Numbered from the stretch's first letter, positions 28,117 through 37,942 are shown. The stretch is 64,000 nucleotides of DNA from Actinobacillus sp. (GCA_020026155.1 JAHHQX010000005.1:53016-117015), one strand, 5' to 3'. Notes: generated from the sequence alone by a model not told the origin. Numbers and translations: made by a program.

Positions 28117-29046
28117 TTAATCGTACAAACTCGGATCGCTTTCATTCGGTCTAGTTTTAAAGCGACGATGCATCCACATATATTGGGTTGGGGCTTTTAA
28201 AATTTCTTGTTCAACGACTTTATTCATTTTACACGCCGTTTCTAATTCAGTTTGTGTATCGCTAAAATCAACAGCAGGTGAAACATCAACGATATAGCCA
28301 GAATGATCTGCTTTACGTACAGGAGAGAAAGGGACAACGAGCGCTTCAGGTGCGGCTTTAATTAACAAATGACTTCCAGTCGTTGTCGCTGCCTCAGGCA
28401 CCGCAAAAAGGGGAGCAAAGACAGATTTACGGCGTCCATAATCGTGATCTGGGGCATACCAAATAATTTCACCATCTTTTAACGCTTTAATCATACCGCG
28501 AACATCTTTGCGATCGAGCATGGTTTTATTCGAACGCAAACGCCCACGCGTTTGAAGCCAGTCGAATACGGGATTATCATTTGGTCGATAAACCCCAATT
28601 CCTGGACGCTTTATCCCCGCAATACGGGCACCAAGTTCGAGCGTTAAAAAGTGGACGCCTACAAAAAGCACCCCTTTTTCAGGTAACATATGTTCAACCC
28701 CATGCACTTCGCTCCATTTTTGAATACGTTTATCTGACCAGAACCACGCCATTCCCGTTTCCATGATCGCCATCCCCACAGAGCGCTGATTTTCTTTCAG
28801 CATTTCTTCAATTTCAGCAGGGGATTTATCTGGAAAACAAAGTTCCAAATTACGGCGTGCAACTTTAAGGCGCTTTTTACCTACTCCCACTTTTCCAAAG
28901 AGCCAGCCTAAACCGGAACCCATTTTCACAATAACAGGGTAAGGTAACGAAACAGCACCACGCCAAAGCCCGATGCCTAACCATAAACCCCAATGTTTAG
29001 GATGAAGAAAAGAAAGCTGGAATGTCGGTAATTTTGTTTTTGCCAT
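28117..29046 (-). CDS. lpxL: Lipid A biosynthesis lauroyl acyltransferase (LpxL/HtrB)
   Basis: 309 residues from the ATG at 29046 (H. influenzae HtrB is of similar length); an upstream in-frame start at 29151 is rejected because it adds a non-homologous leader. An N-terminal membrane anchor (HWGLWLGIGLWRG) precedes the LPLAT domain with the H-x4-E catalytic motif in VHFLTLE. It adds a secondary acyl chain to Kdo2-lipid IVA at the inner membrane. It is divergent from hldE, the htrB-rfaE neighbourhood known from H. influenzae, which favours LpxL over LpxM. Confidence 0.9.
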   Translation of the reverse strand: MAKTKLPTFQLSFLHPKHWGLWLGIGLWRGAVSLPYPVIVKMGSGLGWLFGKVGVGKKRLKVARRNLELCFPDKSPAEIEEMLKENQRSVGMAIMETGMAWFWSDKRIQKWSEVHGVEHMLPEKGVLFVGVHFLTLELGARIAGIKRPGIGVYRPNDNPVFDWLQTRGRLRSNKTMLDRKDVRGMIKALKDGEIIWYAPDHDYGRRKSVFAPLFAVPEAATTTGSHLLIKAAPEALVVPFSPVRKADHSGYIVDVSPAVDFSDTQTELETACKMNKVVEQEILKAPTQYMWMHRRFKTRPNESDPSLYD

Positions 29047-29268
29047 AATTATTTTTATTCTGAATTTACAAAAATTTACTAAAAAGAGCGTTATTTTACC
29101 GAATGTTTCCTTTTTTTGCATTAACGATATGCATAAAAGTAAAAATGACAAAAATACAACGCCTCGACGAAAAAATAAGTTTTTTATGCATAGAAAGCGA
29201 CTTATTTAGAAAAAATCTTTCTATTTATGGTAAACTCTGAACAATTTTTTAATTAATGAGATATTAAC

Positions 29269-30702
29269 ATGAATTTTTATTCCGCAGAATTTCCACGTGC
29301 TAAGGTTTTAGTATTGGGTGATGTGATGTTGGATCGCTATTGGTTTGGTGCGACTAACCGTATTTCGCCAGAAGCGCCCGTACCGGTCGTGCGCGTACAA
29401 GAAAATGAAGAGCGTGCAGGCGGGGCGGCAAACGTTGCGATGAATATTGCGGCGTTGAATGTGCCTGTTGAATTACACGGTTTTATTGGTGAAGATGAAG
29501 CAGGTGCTAGTCTATCCGCGCTTTTAAAACAGCATCAAATTGCATGTAATTTTACTGCTTTAAAAAGCCACCCAACAATTACTAAACTCCGTATTCTTTC
29601 CCGCCATCAGCAATTATTACGTCTTGATTTTGAAGAAAATTTTAATCATGTATCAAGTGATGATTTGTTAGCAAAATTAACAAAAAATATTACGAATTTT
29701 GGGGCGTTAATTCTTTCCGATTACGGTAAAGGGACATTAAATCAAGTACAAGAAATGATTCAAATTGCACGCCGTGCCAATGTACCTGTTTTAATCGATC
29801 CTAAAGGGACGGATTTCGAACGTTATCGTGGCGCAACGCTCCTAACACCAAATATGAGTGAATTTGAAGCGGTTGTGGGATCTTGCGAAACGGATGAAGA
29901 TATTGAGCGTAAAGGATTGCAACTTATTGCGGATTACGATCTAAGCGCGTTATTGGTAACACGCTCTGAAAAAGGGATGACCTTGTTACGTCCAAATCAA
30001 CCACCTTTCCATTTGCCAACGCGTGCGCGTGAAGTTTTTGATGTAACGGGCGCAGGCGATACAGTGATTTCTGTATTTGCAACAGCAATGGCAGATGGGC
30101 GACCACTCGAAGAAGCATGTTATCTTTCGAATGTGGCTGCAGGCGTCGTTGTGGGTAAACTAGGAACCAGTACTGTTTCAACGACTGAACTAGAAAATGC
30201 GATTCATCAGCGTACTTGTTACGGTTTTGGCGTAATGGATGAAAATTCATTGAAAAAAGCGGTTACTGAAGCGAAAGCTCGCGGTGAAAAAATTGTCATG
30301 ACAAATGGTTGTTTTGATATTTTGCATCCGGGACATGTGTCTTATTTAGAAAATGCACGTAAATTAGGCGATCGTTTAATCGTTGCTGTGAATACCGATG
30401 ATTCTGTAAAACGTCTAAAAGGCGAAACGCGACCAATTAATGCGTTACAAGACCGCATGGCGGTGCTTGGGGGGTTAGCTTCTGTGGATTGGGTTGTGCC
30501 ATTCGGCGAAGATACACCGCAACGTTTAATTGGTGAAATTCTGCCGGATCTACTCGTAAAAGGGGGAGATTATAAACCTGAAGAGATTGCAGGTAGCCAA
30601 GAAGTCTGGGCGAACGGCGGGGAAGTTGCCGTTTTAAATTTTGAAGACGGCTGTTCAACCAGTAACATTATTGCAAAAATTCAAGGAATTACTGAAAAAT
30701 AA
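29269..30702 (+). CDS. hldE: Bifunctional heptose-7-phosphate kinase / heptose-1-phosphate adenylyltransferase
   Basis: 477 residues, identical in length to E. coli HldE. The N-terminal PfkB/ribokinase-type domain (about 1-318) ends with the anion-hole motif DVTGAGDTV. The C-terminal nucleotidyltransferase domain starts at TNGCFDILHPGHVSYL near residue 347. It makes ADP-D-glycero-D-manno-heptose for the LPS/LOS inner core. Its position beside lpxL groups two envelope lipid A/core functions. Confidence 0.97.
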   Translation: MNFYSAEFPRAKVLVLGDVMLDRYWFGATNRISPEAPVPVVRVQENEERAGGAANVAMNIAALNVPVELHGFIGEDEAGASLSALLKQHQIACNFTALKSHPTITKLRILSRHQQLLRLDFEENFNHVSSDDLLAKLTKNITNFGALILSDYGKGTLNQVQEMIQIARRANVPVLIDPKGTDFERYRGATLLTPNMSEFEAVVGSCETDEDIERKGLQLIADYDLSALLVTRSEKGMTLLRPNQPPFHLPTRAREVFDVTGAGDTVISVFATAMADGRPLEEACYLSNVAAGVVVGKLGTSTVSTTELENAIHQRTCYGFGVMDENSLKKAVTEAKARGEKIVMTNGCFDILHPGHVSYLENARKLGDRLIVAVNTDDSVKRLKGETRPINALQDRMAVLGGLASVDWVVPFGEDTPQRLIGEILPDLLVKGGDYKPEEIAGSQEVWANGGEVAVLNFEDGCSTSNIIAKIQGITEK

Positions 30703-30786
30703 TGCGTATTAGGTGCGTGCTATTTTTGTAAGTTTTATGTTAAACTTCAATTAAGTTTTTTCATCCATCACCGATAAGGATAAAAT

Positions 30787-31260
30787 ATGAAAGTTTTAGA
30801 AGGTCAAATCGTTGCACCTAAAGCAAAAATTGCAATTGCAATTGCGCGTTTTAACAGTTTTATCAATGAAAGCCTTTTAGAAGGCGCAATCGACGCTTTA
30901 AAACGTTATGGTCAAGTAAGCGAAGAAAATATTACTATCGTTCGTGTTCCAGGCGCATACGAACTTCCACTCGTGGCGAGTCGTCTTGCAAAATCTGGTA
31001 AATTCGACGGTATCGTAGCGCTAGGTACTGTTATCCGTGGCGGTACTGCGCATTTTGAGTATGTGGCTGGCGAAGCAAGTAGTGGTCTAGGTCAAGTAAT
31101 GATGAATGCAGATATTCCAGTTGCATTTGGCGTATTGACTACCGAAAGCATCGAACAAGCTATTGAACGCGCTGGCACGAAAGCTGGCAACAAAGGGGCA
31201 GAAGCAGCATTAGTCGCATTAGAAATGATTAATTTATTGGCCCAAATTGACGCAGAGTAA
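30787..31260 (+). CDS. ribH: 6,7-dimethyl-8-ribityllumazine synthase
   Basis: 157 residues (E. coli 156). It carries the lumazine synthase signatures ARFNSFI, VPGAYELP and GTVIRGGTAHFEYV. It catalyses the penultimate step of riboflavin synthesis in a 60-mer capsid. GATAAGGATA gives an RBS. nusB starts 3 bases after the stop, the classical ribH-nusB-thiL-pgpA cluster. No FMN riboswitch was seen in the 84 bases upstream. Confidence 0.97.
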   Translation: MKVLEGQIVAPKAKIAIAIARFNSFINESLLEGAIDALKRYGQVSEENITIVRVPGAYELPLVASRLAKSGKFDGIVALGTVIRGGTAHFEYVAGEASSGLGQVMMNADIPVAFGVLTTESIEQAIERAGTKAGNKGAEAALVALEMINLLAQIDAE

Positions 31261-31263
31261 AGA

Positions 31264-31689
31264 ATGACTGAACAAAAGAAAAAACCTTCCGCACGTCGTC
31301 GTGCAAGAGAATGTGCAACACAAACTATGTATGCTTGGGAAGTGTCTAAAAACGCACCCGACGAAGTAGAATTAGCTTTTTTAGTTGATAATCCAGAAGA
31401 AAGTAAAGGTGCGGATTTACCATATTTCCGTAAACTTTTCCGTCAAACTGTAAATCAACTTGATGCAGTAGATGCAGCATTAGCACCCGAATTAGACCGT
31501 TCTTTAGAAGAACTTGATCCGATTGAACGTGCTGTATTGCGTTTAGCTGCATATGAACTCCTTTTCGAACGTGATGTTCCTTATAAAGTAGTTATCAATG
31601 AAGCGATTGAAGTTGCAAAAGCTTTTGGCGCGGAAGACAGTCACAAATATATTAACGGTGTGTTAGACAAAGTCGCAGCACATCGCTAG
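31264..31689 (+). CDS. nusB: Transcription antitermination factor NusB
   Basis: 141 residues (E. coli 139), all-helical. Recognisable segments are ARRRARECATQTMYAWEVS at the N-terminus and ERAVLRLAAYELL and INEAIEVAKAFG at the C-terminus. It binds boxA RNA with NusE in rRNA antitermination. It follows ribH after 3 bases and is followed by a hairpin that may partly separate it from thiL. Confidence 0.97.
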   Translation: MTEQKKKPSARRRARECATQTMYAWEVSKNAPDEVELAFLVDNPEESKGADLPYFRKLFRQTVNQLDAVDAALAPELDRSLEELDPIERAVLRLAAYELLFERDVPYKVVINEAIEVAKAFGAEDSHKYINGVLDKVAAHR

Positions 31690-31698
31690 TGAGATAAG

Positions 31699-31726
31699 AA
31701 AGTGTGGTGAAAATCACACTTTTTTA
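31699..31726 (+). terminator. Terminator or attenuator between nusB and thiL
   Basis: AAAGTGTG (31699-31706) and CACACTTT (31715-31722) form a stem followed by T residues. Only 30 bases remain before thiL, so it may attenuate rather than fully stop transcription. Confidence 0.65.
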
Positions 31727-31756
31727 TTGTTTTTAAAATCGTTATAGGAAAAAACA

Positions 31757-32767
31757 GTGGGCGAGTTTGATTTAATAACCCATTATTTTAAAACCCAACA
31801 AAATCCACAACGCCCTGATGTTGCCCTTAGCATTGGTGATGATTGTGCCATTTTAAATTGTCCGCCTTCTCAACAAATTGCCATTACGACTGATACGATG
31901 GTCGAAGGCACACATTTTCTACCTACAATATCACCCAAAGATCTTGCTTATAAAGCGCTGGCTACTAATTTAAGTGATTTAGCAGCAATGGGCGCGCGTC
32001 CTGCTTGGGTTTCATTAGCATTGACTTTACCCAAGATTAATCAAGATTGGCTAAAAGATTTTAGTGAAGCTTTCTTTGAAGTATTAACAAAAGAAAATGT
32101 CACGTTAATTGGCGGAGATACCACACAAGGAAAATTACATTGTATTAGTATTACCGCGCAAGGATTATTACCCAAAGGGCGTGCTTTACGTCGCGATAAG
32201 GCACAGATCGGCGATTATATTTTTGTATCTGGTACGCTAGGTGATAGTGCGGCAGGCTTGGCGTTCTTATTAGGAAAAGAAATAACAAATTTAAAAAATC
32301 ATGACGCCCCAATTTTCGCAAAAAATTATGTTATATCGCGGCATTTACGCCCAACGCCACGTATTGCGCTGGGACAATATTTGCTAGATCACAATTTTTC
32401 ATACTGCGCACTGGATATTTCAGATGGATTGCTAGCCGATTTAGGACATATTTTGGAGCGTAGTCATTGCCATGCGGAACTTGATATAGAAAAATTACCG
32501 TACTCGGAAGAATTAGCACGATTATTTTCACAAAACGATTGTGAAAAACTTGCCTTAACTGGCGGCGAGGATTACGAGCTTTGTTTTACTGTCCCCGCAA
32601 CGAAAATAAAGGATTTTCAAAAAGCTATCGCATCTTCTGATCTTCCAACGCAGGTCACTTGCATCGGTAGAATTACAGAGGGAAAAGAAAATAAAATCAC
32701 GTTACAACGTAACGGAAAAGTGGTAGATTTATCTTTGACAAAAGGGTTTGATCACTTTGCCAAATAA
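31757..32767 (+). CDS. thiL: Thiamine-monophosphate kinase
   Basis: 336 residues (E. coli 325), starting with GTG at 31757; a TAGGA RBS is 7 bases upstream and the product begins GEFDLI, the expected N-terminus. AIR synthase-related fold with the metal-binding IGDDCAI, NLSDLAAMGA and IGGDTTQG. It phosphorylates TMP to thiamine pyrophosphate. A half-copy of the dispersed element lies in frame at 32303-32330, encoding DAPIFAKNY. That lies in a variable loop before RHLRPTPR and may account for part of the extra length. Confidence 0.94.
   Translation: MGEFDLITHYFKTQQNPQRPDVALSIGDDCAILNCPPSQQIAITTDTMVEGTHFLPTISPKDLAYKALATNLSDLAAMGARPAWVSLALTLPKINQDWLKDFSEAFFEVLTKENVTLIGGDTTQGKLHCISITAQGLLPKGRALRRDKAQIGDYIFVSGTLGDSAAGLAFLLGKEITNLKNHDAPIFAKNYVISRHLRPTPRIALGQYLLDHNFSYCALDISDGLLADLGHILERSHCHAELDIEKLPYSEELARLFSQNDCEKLALTGGEDYELCFTVPATKIKDFQKAIASSDLPTQVTCIGRITEGKENKITLQRNGKVVDLSLTKGFDHFAK
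32303..32330 (+). repeat. Half-copy of dispersed element inside thiL
   Basis: GACGCCCCAATTTTCG followed by an A-rich tail ending TTATG, matching one arm plus loop of the palindromic family. It is within the open reading frame. Confidence 0.6.
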
Positions 32768-32781
32768 TGAGGAGGATAACC

Positions 32782-33273
32782 ATGAATATGACAGATGACC
32801 CACGAAAGAAAATTAATTTACGTAACCCTACCCATTTATTCGCTGTCGGCTTTGGGTCTGGTTTAATGCCAACCGCACCGGGGACATGGGGAAGTGCATT
32901 AGCCACTATTATTGGTGCTTTTTTACTTCACTACATGGGCTGGTCATTGTTTTTACTTTTAACCATTATCTCTTTTTGGATTGGTTGTCGTCTTTGTGAA
33001 CAGACTTCACAAGACATGGGCGTCCATGATCACGGGGCAATTGTATGGGATGAATTTGTAGGTATTTTCATTACGTTACTTGCATTACCAAGTCTTTCTT
33101 TTGGCTACCTATTGCTTGCTTTTTTACTTTTCCGCCTTTTCGATATTTGGAAACCGGCACCAATCAAACATTTTGATGAAGGTTACACCAACGGCTTTGG
33201 GATCATGGTTGATGATGTTTTAGCTGGATTATACGCCTTCGTAGTTATTTTGCTTTTCCGCTGGATTTTTTAA
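32782..33273 (+). CDS. pgpA: Phosphatidylglycerophosphatase A
   Basis: 163 residues from ATG 32782, chosen over 32767 because GGAGGA at 32771-32776 is well placed for it. PgpA family: GFGSGLMPTAPGTWGS near the N-terminus and DEFVGIFI in the middle; several hydrophobic segments. It dephosphorylates phosphatidylglycerol phosphate at the inner membrane. Last gene of ribH-nusB-thiL-pgpA. Confidence 0.94.
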   Translation: MNMTDDPRKKINLRNPTHLFAVGFGSGLMPTAPGTWGSALATIIGAFLLHYMGWSLFLLLTIISFWIGCRLCEQTSQDMGVHDHGAIVWDEFVGIFITLLALPSLSFGYLLLAFLLFRLFDIWKPAPIKHFDEGYTNGFGIMVDDVLAGLYAFVVILLFRWIF

Positions 33274-33299
33274 TATAGCTACCAGATACTCCTGTGAAT

Positions 33300-33347
33300 G
33301 CTCGCCTTTTTCGTTATTTGTTAAGATAATTGGCGAGCTTTTTTTTA
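33300..33347 (+). terminator. Terminator after pgpA
   Basis: GCTCGCC (33300-33306) and GGCGAGC (33332-33338), followed by eight T residues; the loop is long. Confidence 0.75.
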
Positions 33348-33449
33348 CCTTTTTTAGTAATTTAGCGGATTTAATGGTATCCTATCTGGGTTGTTCTTAA
33401 TTAATAAAAAGTGAAAAAACTTATTCATAATCAACTAGAAGGACTTCCT

Positions 33450-36056
33450 ATGCAAGCCAAAGCCAAATATAGAAAAGACTACCGTTCTCCTGATTTTACT
33501 ATCACCGATATTTTTCTTGATTTTCAACTCGCACCTAACGACACGCTTGTTACTGCGAAAAGTAAAGTTAAGCGCTTAAATCCACAAGCGACAGAATTAC
33601 GTCTTGATGGTCACAGCATGGAGCTGATTTCTGTTAAATTAAATGGACACGATGTTGAGCATTACAAAAAAGATAAAGAAAGCCTAACACTTGATATCCC
33701 ACAAGATTTAACCGATATCGACCTAGAAATTCAAACCCGTCTTAATCCTGCTCAAAACACTTCCTTACAAGGACTTTATCAATCTGGCGAAGCGCTTTGC
33801 ACGCAATGTGAAGCAGAAGGTTTCCGCCAAATTACCTATTTTATGGATCGTCCCGATGTTTTAGCTCGTTACACTACAAAAATTACTGCAGATAAAAAAG
33901 CATATCCATATTTGCTTTCAAATGGTAACTGTATTGCTAAAGGCGAGTTAGCAGACGATAAACATTGGGTTGAATGGCAAGATCCATTCCCAAAACCAAG
34001 CTACTTATTTGCATTAGTGGCAGGGGATTTTGATGTTTTAGAAGATCATTTTATTACGCGTAGCGGACGCGATGTTAAACTTGAACTTTTTGTTGATAAA
34101 GGCAATTTAGATCGTGCTGATTTCGCCATGGCAAGCCTTAAAAAAGCGATGAAATGGGACGAAGAACGCTTTGGCTTAGAATATGATTTAGATATTTATA
34201 TGATTGTTGCCGTTGACTTCTTCAACATGGGGGCAATGGAAAATAAAGGATTAAATATCTTTAACTCAAAATACGTTTTGGCAAATTCTCAAACAGCAAC
34301 CGATGACGATTACCTCGGCGTAGAATCCGTGATCGGACATGAATATTTCCATAACTGGACAGGTAACCGCGTAACTTGCCGTGACTGGTTCCAATTAAGT
34401 CTCAAAGAAGGGCTAACAGTATTCCGTGATCAAGAATTTTCTTCTGATACGGGTTCTCGTGCGGTGAATCGCATTAACAACGTAAAATTATTACGTGCAA
34501 TGCAATTCCCAGAAGATGCAAGTCCAATGTCGCATCCAATCCGTCCAGAAAAAGTGATTGAAATGAATAACTTCTATACCATGACCGTCTATGAAAAAGG
34601 GGCAGAAGTGATTCGTATGATGCACACATTATTGGGCGAAGAAGGGTTCCAAGCTGGTATGCGTCAATATTTTGCTGAAAATGATGGTAAAGCTGCCACT
34701 TGCGATGATTTCGTTCGTGCGATGGAAACCGCATCCGGTGTAGATTTAACGCAGTTTAGACTTTGGTATAGCCAATCCGGTACACCACAATTAACCGTGA
34801 CTGATGATTACGATGCTGATACACAATGCTATCGTTTACATGTACGTCAATTCACGCCAGAAACGGCGGATCAAAAAGAAAAAACTGCATTACATATTCC
34901 ACTTAAAGTGACACTTTATACCGAAAATGGTAAACCAGTTATGTTACCAAATACGGATACGCCTTTAAGCGAAATCTTAAATGTCACTAAAGCGGAACAA
35001 ACTTTTGAGTTCCATCATGTTCCAAGCAAACCAATTCCAGCACTACTTTGCGATTTCTCTGCACCTGTTAAATTGACTTATGAGTACGAAGTATCACAGC
35101 TCGTAACTTTAATGAAATTCGCAGAAAATGACTTTATCCGTTGGGATGCGGCTCAAATGCTTTATAACAAAGTGTTACGTTGTAACTTAAAACGTTATGG
35201 CAAAAATGAAGGGTTCGTATTCCCAGATGCACTTTTAGATGCACTTAACTGGTGCTTAGAAAATGCGAAAGGTCATGAATCTATCATTGCCTTACTGCTC
35301 ACGTTACCAACAGCGGTTGAGTTTGCAGAAGGGGTAGATCAAATTGACCCAACTGCGATTGTTGAAATTCGTGATTATATGCAACACAGAATTGCAGATG
35401 CATTAAAAGATAATCTTGTTAAAGTTTATCGTGAATTAAAAGCGGATCATTATGAATTTAATCAACAAGCAATTGCTAATCGTGCATTGCGTAATGCGTG
35501 CTTGCAATATCTTGCATTGCTACCGATGGGAGAAAGCCTCGTTACCCGCCATTACTTTGAAGCGGATAACATGACTGATACCTTAGCAGCGCTTAAAGCT
35601 GCAACTCAAGGTAAATGCGAAGCTGCCGAAGTATTGTTGACTGATTTTGAAGAAAAATGGGCGCACGATGGCTTAGTGATGGATAAATGGTTTACGCTTC
35701 AAGCCACTCGCCCAGACGCTGCAGCTTTAACTCGTGTGAAAAACTTAATGCGTCATCGCAGTTTCAGCATGACTAACCCGAACCGTGTGCGTAGTCTTAT
35801 TGGTGCATTCTCAACCCATAACCTCGCACAATTCCATCAAAAAGATGGCTCTGGTTACGCGTTCTTAGAAGAAGTATTGGAACAACTTAACGCAAGCAAC
35901 CCACAAGTTGCCTCACGCTTAATTGAACCATTAATCCGCTATGCACGTTACGATGAAGAACGCCAAGCATTAATGAAAGCCCAACTCGAAAAACTCAAAA
36001 AAGTTGATAATCTTTCCAACGACTTATACGAAAAAATCGAGAAAGCGTTACATTAA
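33450..36056 (+). CDS. pepN: Aminopeptidase N
   Basis: 868 residues (E. coli 870) from ATG 33450, which follows AAGGA and aligns with the family N-terminus (AKYRKDYRSPDF). The longer frame from 33411 has no RBS. M1 zinc metallopeptidase: substrate-binding GAMENKG and zinc-binding HEYFH with a downstream Glu in LKEGLTV. A general cytoplasmic aminopeptidase for peptide turnover. Confidence 0.96.
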   Translation: MQAKAKYRKDYRSPDFTITDIFLDFQLAPNDTLVTAKSKVKRLNPQATELRLDGHSMELISVKLNGHDVEHYKKDKESLTLDIPQDLTDIDLEIQTRLNPAQNTSLQGLYQSGEALCTQCEAEGFRQITYFMDRPDVLARYTTKITADKKAYPYLLSNGNCIAKGELADDKHWVEWQDPFPKPSYLFALVAGDFDVLEDHFITRSGRDVKLELFVDKGNLDRADFAMASLKKAMKWDEERFGLEYDLDIYMIVAVDFFNMGAMENKGLNIFNSKYVLANSQTATDDDYLGVESVIGHEYFHNWTGNRVTCRDWFQLSLKEGLTVFRDQEFSSDTGSRAVNRINNVKLLRAMQFPEDASPMSHPIRPEKVIEMNNFYTMTVYEKGAEVIRMMHTLLGEEGFQAGMRQYFAENDGKAATCDDFVRAMETASGVDLTQFRLWYSQSGTPQLTVTDDYDADTQCYRLHVRQFTPETADQKEKTALHIPLKVTLYTENGKPVMLPNTDTPLSEILNVTKAEQTFEFHHVPSKPIPALLCDFSAPVKLTYEYEVSQLVTLMKFAENDFIRWDAAQMLYNKVLRCNLKRYGKNEGFVFPDALLDALNWCLENAKGHESIIALLLTLPTAVEFAEGVDQIDPTAIVEIRDYMQHRIADALKDNLVKVYRELKADHYEFNQQAIANRALRNACLQYLALLPMGESLVTRHYFEADNMTDTLAALKAATQGKCEAAEVLLTDFEEKWAHDGLVMDKWFTLQATRPDAAALTRVKNLMRHRSFSMTNPNRVRSLIGAFSTHNLAQFHQKDGSGYAFLEEVLEQLNASNPQVASRLIEPLIRYARYDEERQALMKAQLEKLKKVDNLSNDLYEKIEKALH

Positions 36057-36083
36057 TTTATTTTCTTAATTAAATTTGTTATA

Positions 36084-36113
36084 AAAAGGGAAGTTTAAAG
36101 ACTTTCCTTTTTT
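36084..36113 (+). terminator. Terminator after pepN
   Basis: AAAAGGGAAGT (36084-36094) pairs with ACTTTCCTTTT (36101-36111) allowing one G-T pair, and is followed by T residues. Confidence 0.75.
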
Positions 36114-36126
36114 GTTTTGGTCGGAA

Positions 36127-36155
36127 CACGCCGATTTTTTCAAAAAAATTTATGC
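36127..36155 (+). repeat. Half-copy of dispersed element upstream of rnm
   Basis: CACGCCGATTTTTTC plus an A-rich tail ending TTTATGC; the partner arm is missing. Confidence 0.55.
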
Positions 36156-36183
36156 AAATAATATAATGATTAAGGAACCAAGG

Positions 36184-37014
36184 ATGTTTACAACAAAATA
36201 CGATCTCCATTGCCACAGTACGGCGTCGGATGGGGTGTTGGCGCCGAGTGATGTGGTGTTGCGGGCGGTTGAAATGGGGGTGAGGGTATTAGCGCTTACG
36301 GATCATGATACGGTGAATGGGCTTGCTGAGGCGCGTGAAGTTGCGGAAAAGCACGATATGACCTTTATCAATGGCGTAGAGATTTCTACGCGTTGGAATA
36401 ACAAAGATATTCATGTGGTTGGGTTAGGCTTTGATATGAACGATCCTGAGTTGCAAGCACTTTTGCAACAACAGCAGCAATTCCGCCACCAGCGCGCGTT
36501 AGCAATCGGTGAAAAGCTAGCAGAGCTAGGCATTCCGAATGCGTATGAAGGGGCGAAAAAACTGAGCGAAGGCGAGGTGACGCGTGCCCATTATGCTCGC
36601 TATTTGGTTGAGGCGGGTGTGGTAAAAGATGTTTCACAGGCGTTTAAGCGTTATTTAGCGCAAGGTAAAAAAGCCTATATTAATCCGTCATGGTGTGATA
36701 TTCCAACTGCGATTGCGACTATTCAAAAAGCAGGCGGGAAAGCGGTTTTAGCGCATCCGTTGCGTTATGAATTAAGCCGTAAAAAATTCCAACAACTGAT
36801 TGCGGATTTTAAGGAATGGGGCGGTGATGCGATGGAAGTTGCAGGTTGTGGGCAAAATCCACAACAACGTCAGCACTTATTAGCCTTAGCCGAAGCGCAT
36901 GCTTTAAAAGCGAGCGGCGGTTCGGATTTCCATTATCCGTGTGGTTGGCGTGAATTAGGTAAAGGATTGACTCTCCCTGAGGGTTGCGACTTTATTTTAT
37001 CCGCGTTGATTTAA
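36184..37014 (+). CDS. rnm: PHP-domain 5'-3' exoribonuclease (RNase AM/YciV)
   Basis: 276 residues from ATG 36184, preceded by AAGGA; the frame from 36112 is rejected. PHP metallo-phosphoesterase with YDLHCHSTASDG, LTDHDTVNG, ALAHPLRY and SGGSDFHYP supplying His/Asp metal ligands. In E. coli the orthologue matures 5' ends of rRNAs and degrades short RNAs 5'-3'. The first 100 bases are unusually G-rich for this window (many GTG, GCG and GGG codons). Confidence 0.9.
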   Translation: MFTTKYDLHCHSTASDGVLAPSDVVLRAVEMGVRVLALTDHDTVNGLAEAREVAEKHDMTFINGVEISTRWNNKDIHVVGLGFDMNDPELQALLQQQQQFRHQRALAIGEKLAELGIPNAYEGAKKLSEGEVTRAHYARYLVEAGVVKDVSQAFKRYLAQGKKAYINPSWCDIPTAIATIQKAGGKAVLAHPLRYELSRKKFQQLIADFKEWGGDAMEVAGCGQNPQQRQHLLALAEAHALKASGGSDFHYPCGWRELGKGLTLPEGCDFILSALI

Positions 37015-37029
37015 TTTTTAAAAATGAAG

Positions 37030-37077
37030 ATCACGCCCCGATTTTCGTAAAAATTTATGCGAAAATCGGGGCGTGAT
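37030..37077. repeat. Dispersed palindromic element, near-perfect inverted pair
   Basis: ATCACGCCCCGATTTTCG pairs perfectly with CGAAAATCGGGGCGTGAT around a 12-base A/T loop (18-bp arms). It lies between the converging rnm and pldA genes and is followed by T residues, so it is probably also a terminator. The best copy in the window. Confidence 0.9.
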
Positions 37078-37087
37078 TATTTTTTAT

Positions 37088-37100
37088 GTGACGTTGTCAC
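37088..37100. other. matS site (MatP binding), perfect consensus
   Basis: GTGACGTTGTCAC; its last base is part of the pldA stop codon. About 10.3 kb left of dif. Confidence 0.85.
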
Positions 37101-37942
37101 TAGAAAACATTGTTGAGCGACACACCAATCCCGATGCGTTGAATATTTTTGTTGTAGTCAAGCAAAGATTCACCGTAACCGCCATAATATTGGGCATAAA
37201 GTCGGACGTAGCGACTAATTGGATAACTATAAGAAAGCTCTGCGCCGCCCTTGCCAGAATGCGGATTATAGTGGGTTTTCAGGTGAACTTGATGGGTTTC
37301 AGTATAGTAATCAATAATCAAATCACCGTGTCCCATATAGTCTTGAATATCAGGATTGTCATCGCTTGAGCGACTTTCTGGAATGCGCCACCACGGTTTT
37401 AATTGAATGCGCCAGTTATCTTTACTAAACGAGATACGCCCATAAATACGGTTCCAACTACGTGATTTATTATCAGAATTATCACGACCATTAGAATCAT
37501 GCAAGAAACCACCTTCAAATTCGTCCATTTTCCAGCCGTGCCAGATAGGGTAATCCAGTTCCCACGCTAAGAAAAGTTGCGGTTTATAATTCGTTTCGCG
37601 GAATGGTGAGGAATCTTTGGTATTAAACATTTGAAACCACGAGGTTTGCGTATAAGCCCCCGCAAGTACGGAGTTTTTCCCTAAAATTCCACGCCAAAAT
37701 GGTACGGCAAGACTAATTTGAAATTTAACTTCATCGTGCTGCATTTTCTTCGGATAAGCAAAATTCCCATTCGATTCCGTCATCATAACGTAGTTATCAT
37801 CGTAGGGGACTAGTCCAAAAATTTCGGTAGAATTTTTATGTAATAAGGCATCTGTTTCCGTTTGATAAAGTTTAGGTAAACCATCGTAAGCCATGGCATA
37901 ACTACTTGCTGATAGACATAAAAGCGCAATGATTTTCTTCAT
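37100..37942 (-). CDS. pldA: Outer-membrane phospholipase A
   Basis: 280 residues with a signal peptide cleaved after residue 18 (SSYAMA). OMPLA beta barrel with catalytic His148 and Ser150 in LHDSNGR and Asn164 in SRSWNR, equivalent to His142, Ser144 and Asn156 of mature E. coli PldA with a two-residue insertion between. A calcium-dependent dimeric lipase that clears mislocalised phospholipid from the outer leaflet. The C-terminus ends in Phe (GVSLNNVF) as expected for BAM recognition. Divergent from glnD. Confidence 0.95.
   Translation of the reverse strand: MKKIIALLCLSASSYAMAYDGLPKLYQTETDALLHKNSTEIFGLVPYDDNYVMMTESNGNFAYPKKMQHDEVKFQISLAVPFWRGILGKNSVLAGAYTQTSWFQMFNTKDSSPFRETNYKPQLFLAWELDYPIWHGWKMDEFEGGFLHDSNGRDNSDNKSRSWNRIYGRISFSKDNWRIQLKPWWRIPESRSSDDNPDIQDYMGHGDLIIDYYTETHQVHLKTHYNPHSGKGGAELSYSYPISRYVRLYAQYYGGYGESLLDYNKNIQRIGIGVSLNNVF

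Noticed and set aside
30703..30786. FMN riboswitch before ribH
   Set aside because: The gap is too short and lacks the conserved RFN-element sequences.
37073..37369. Plus-strand frame opposite pldA
   Set aside because: It is a shadow of the pldA coding strand and begins inside the palindromic element.
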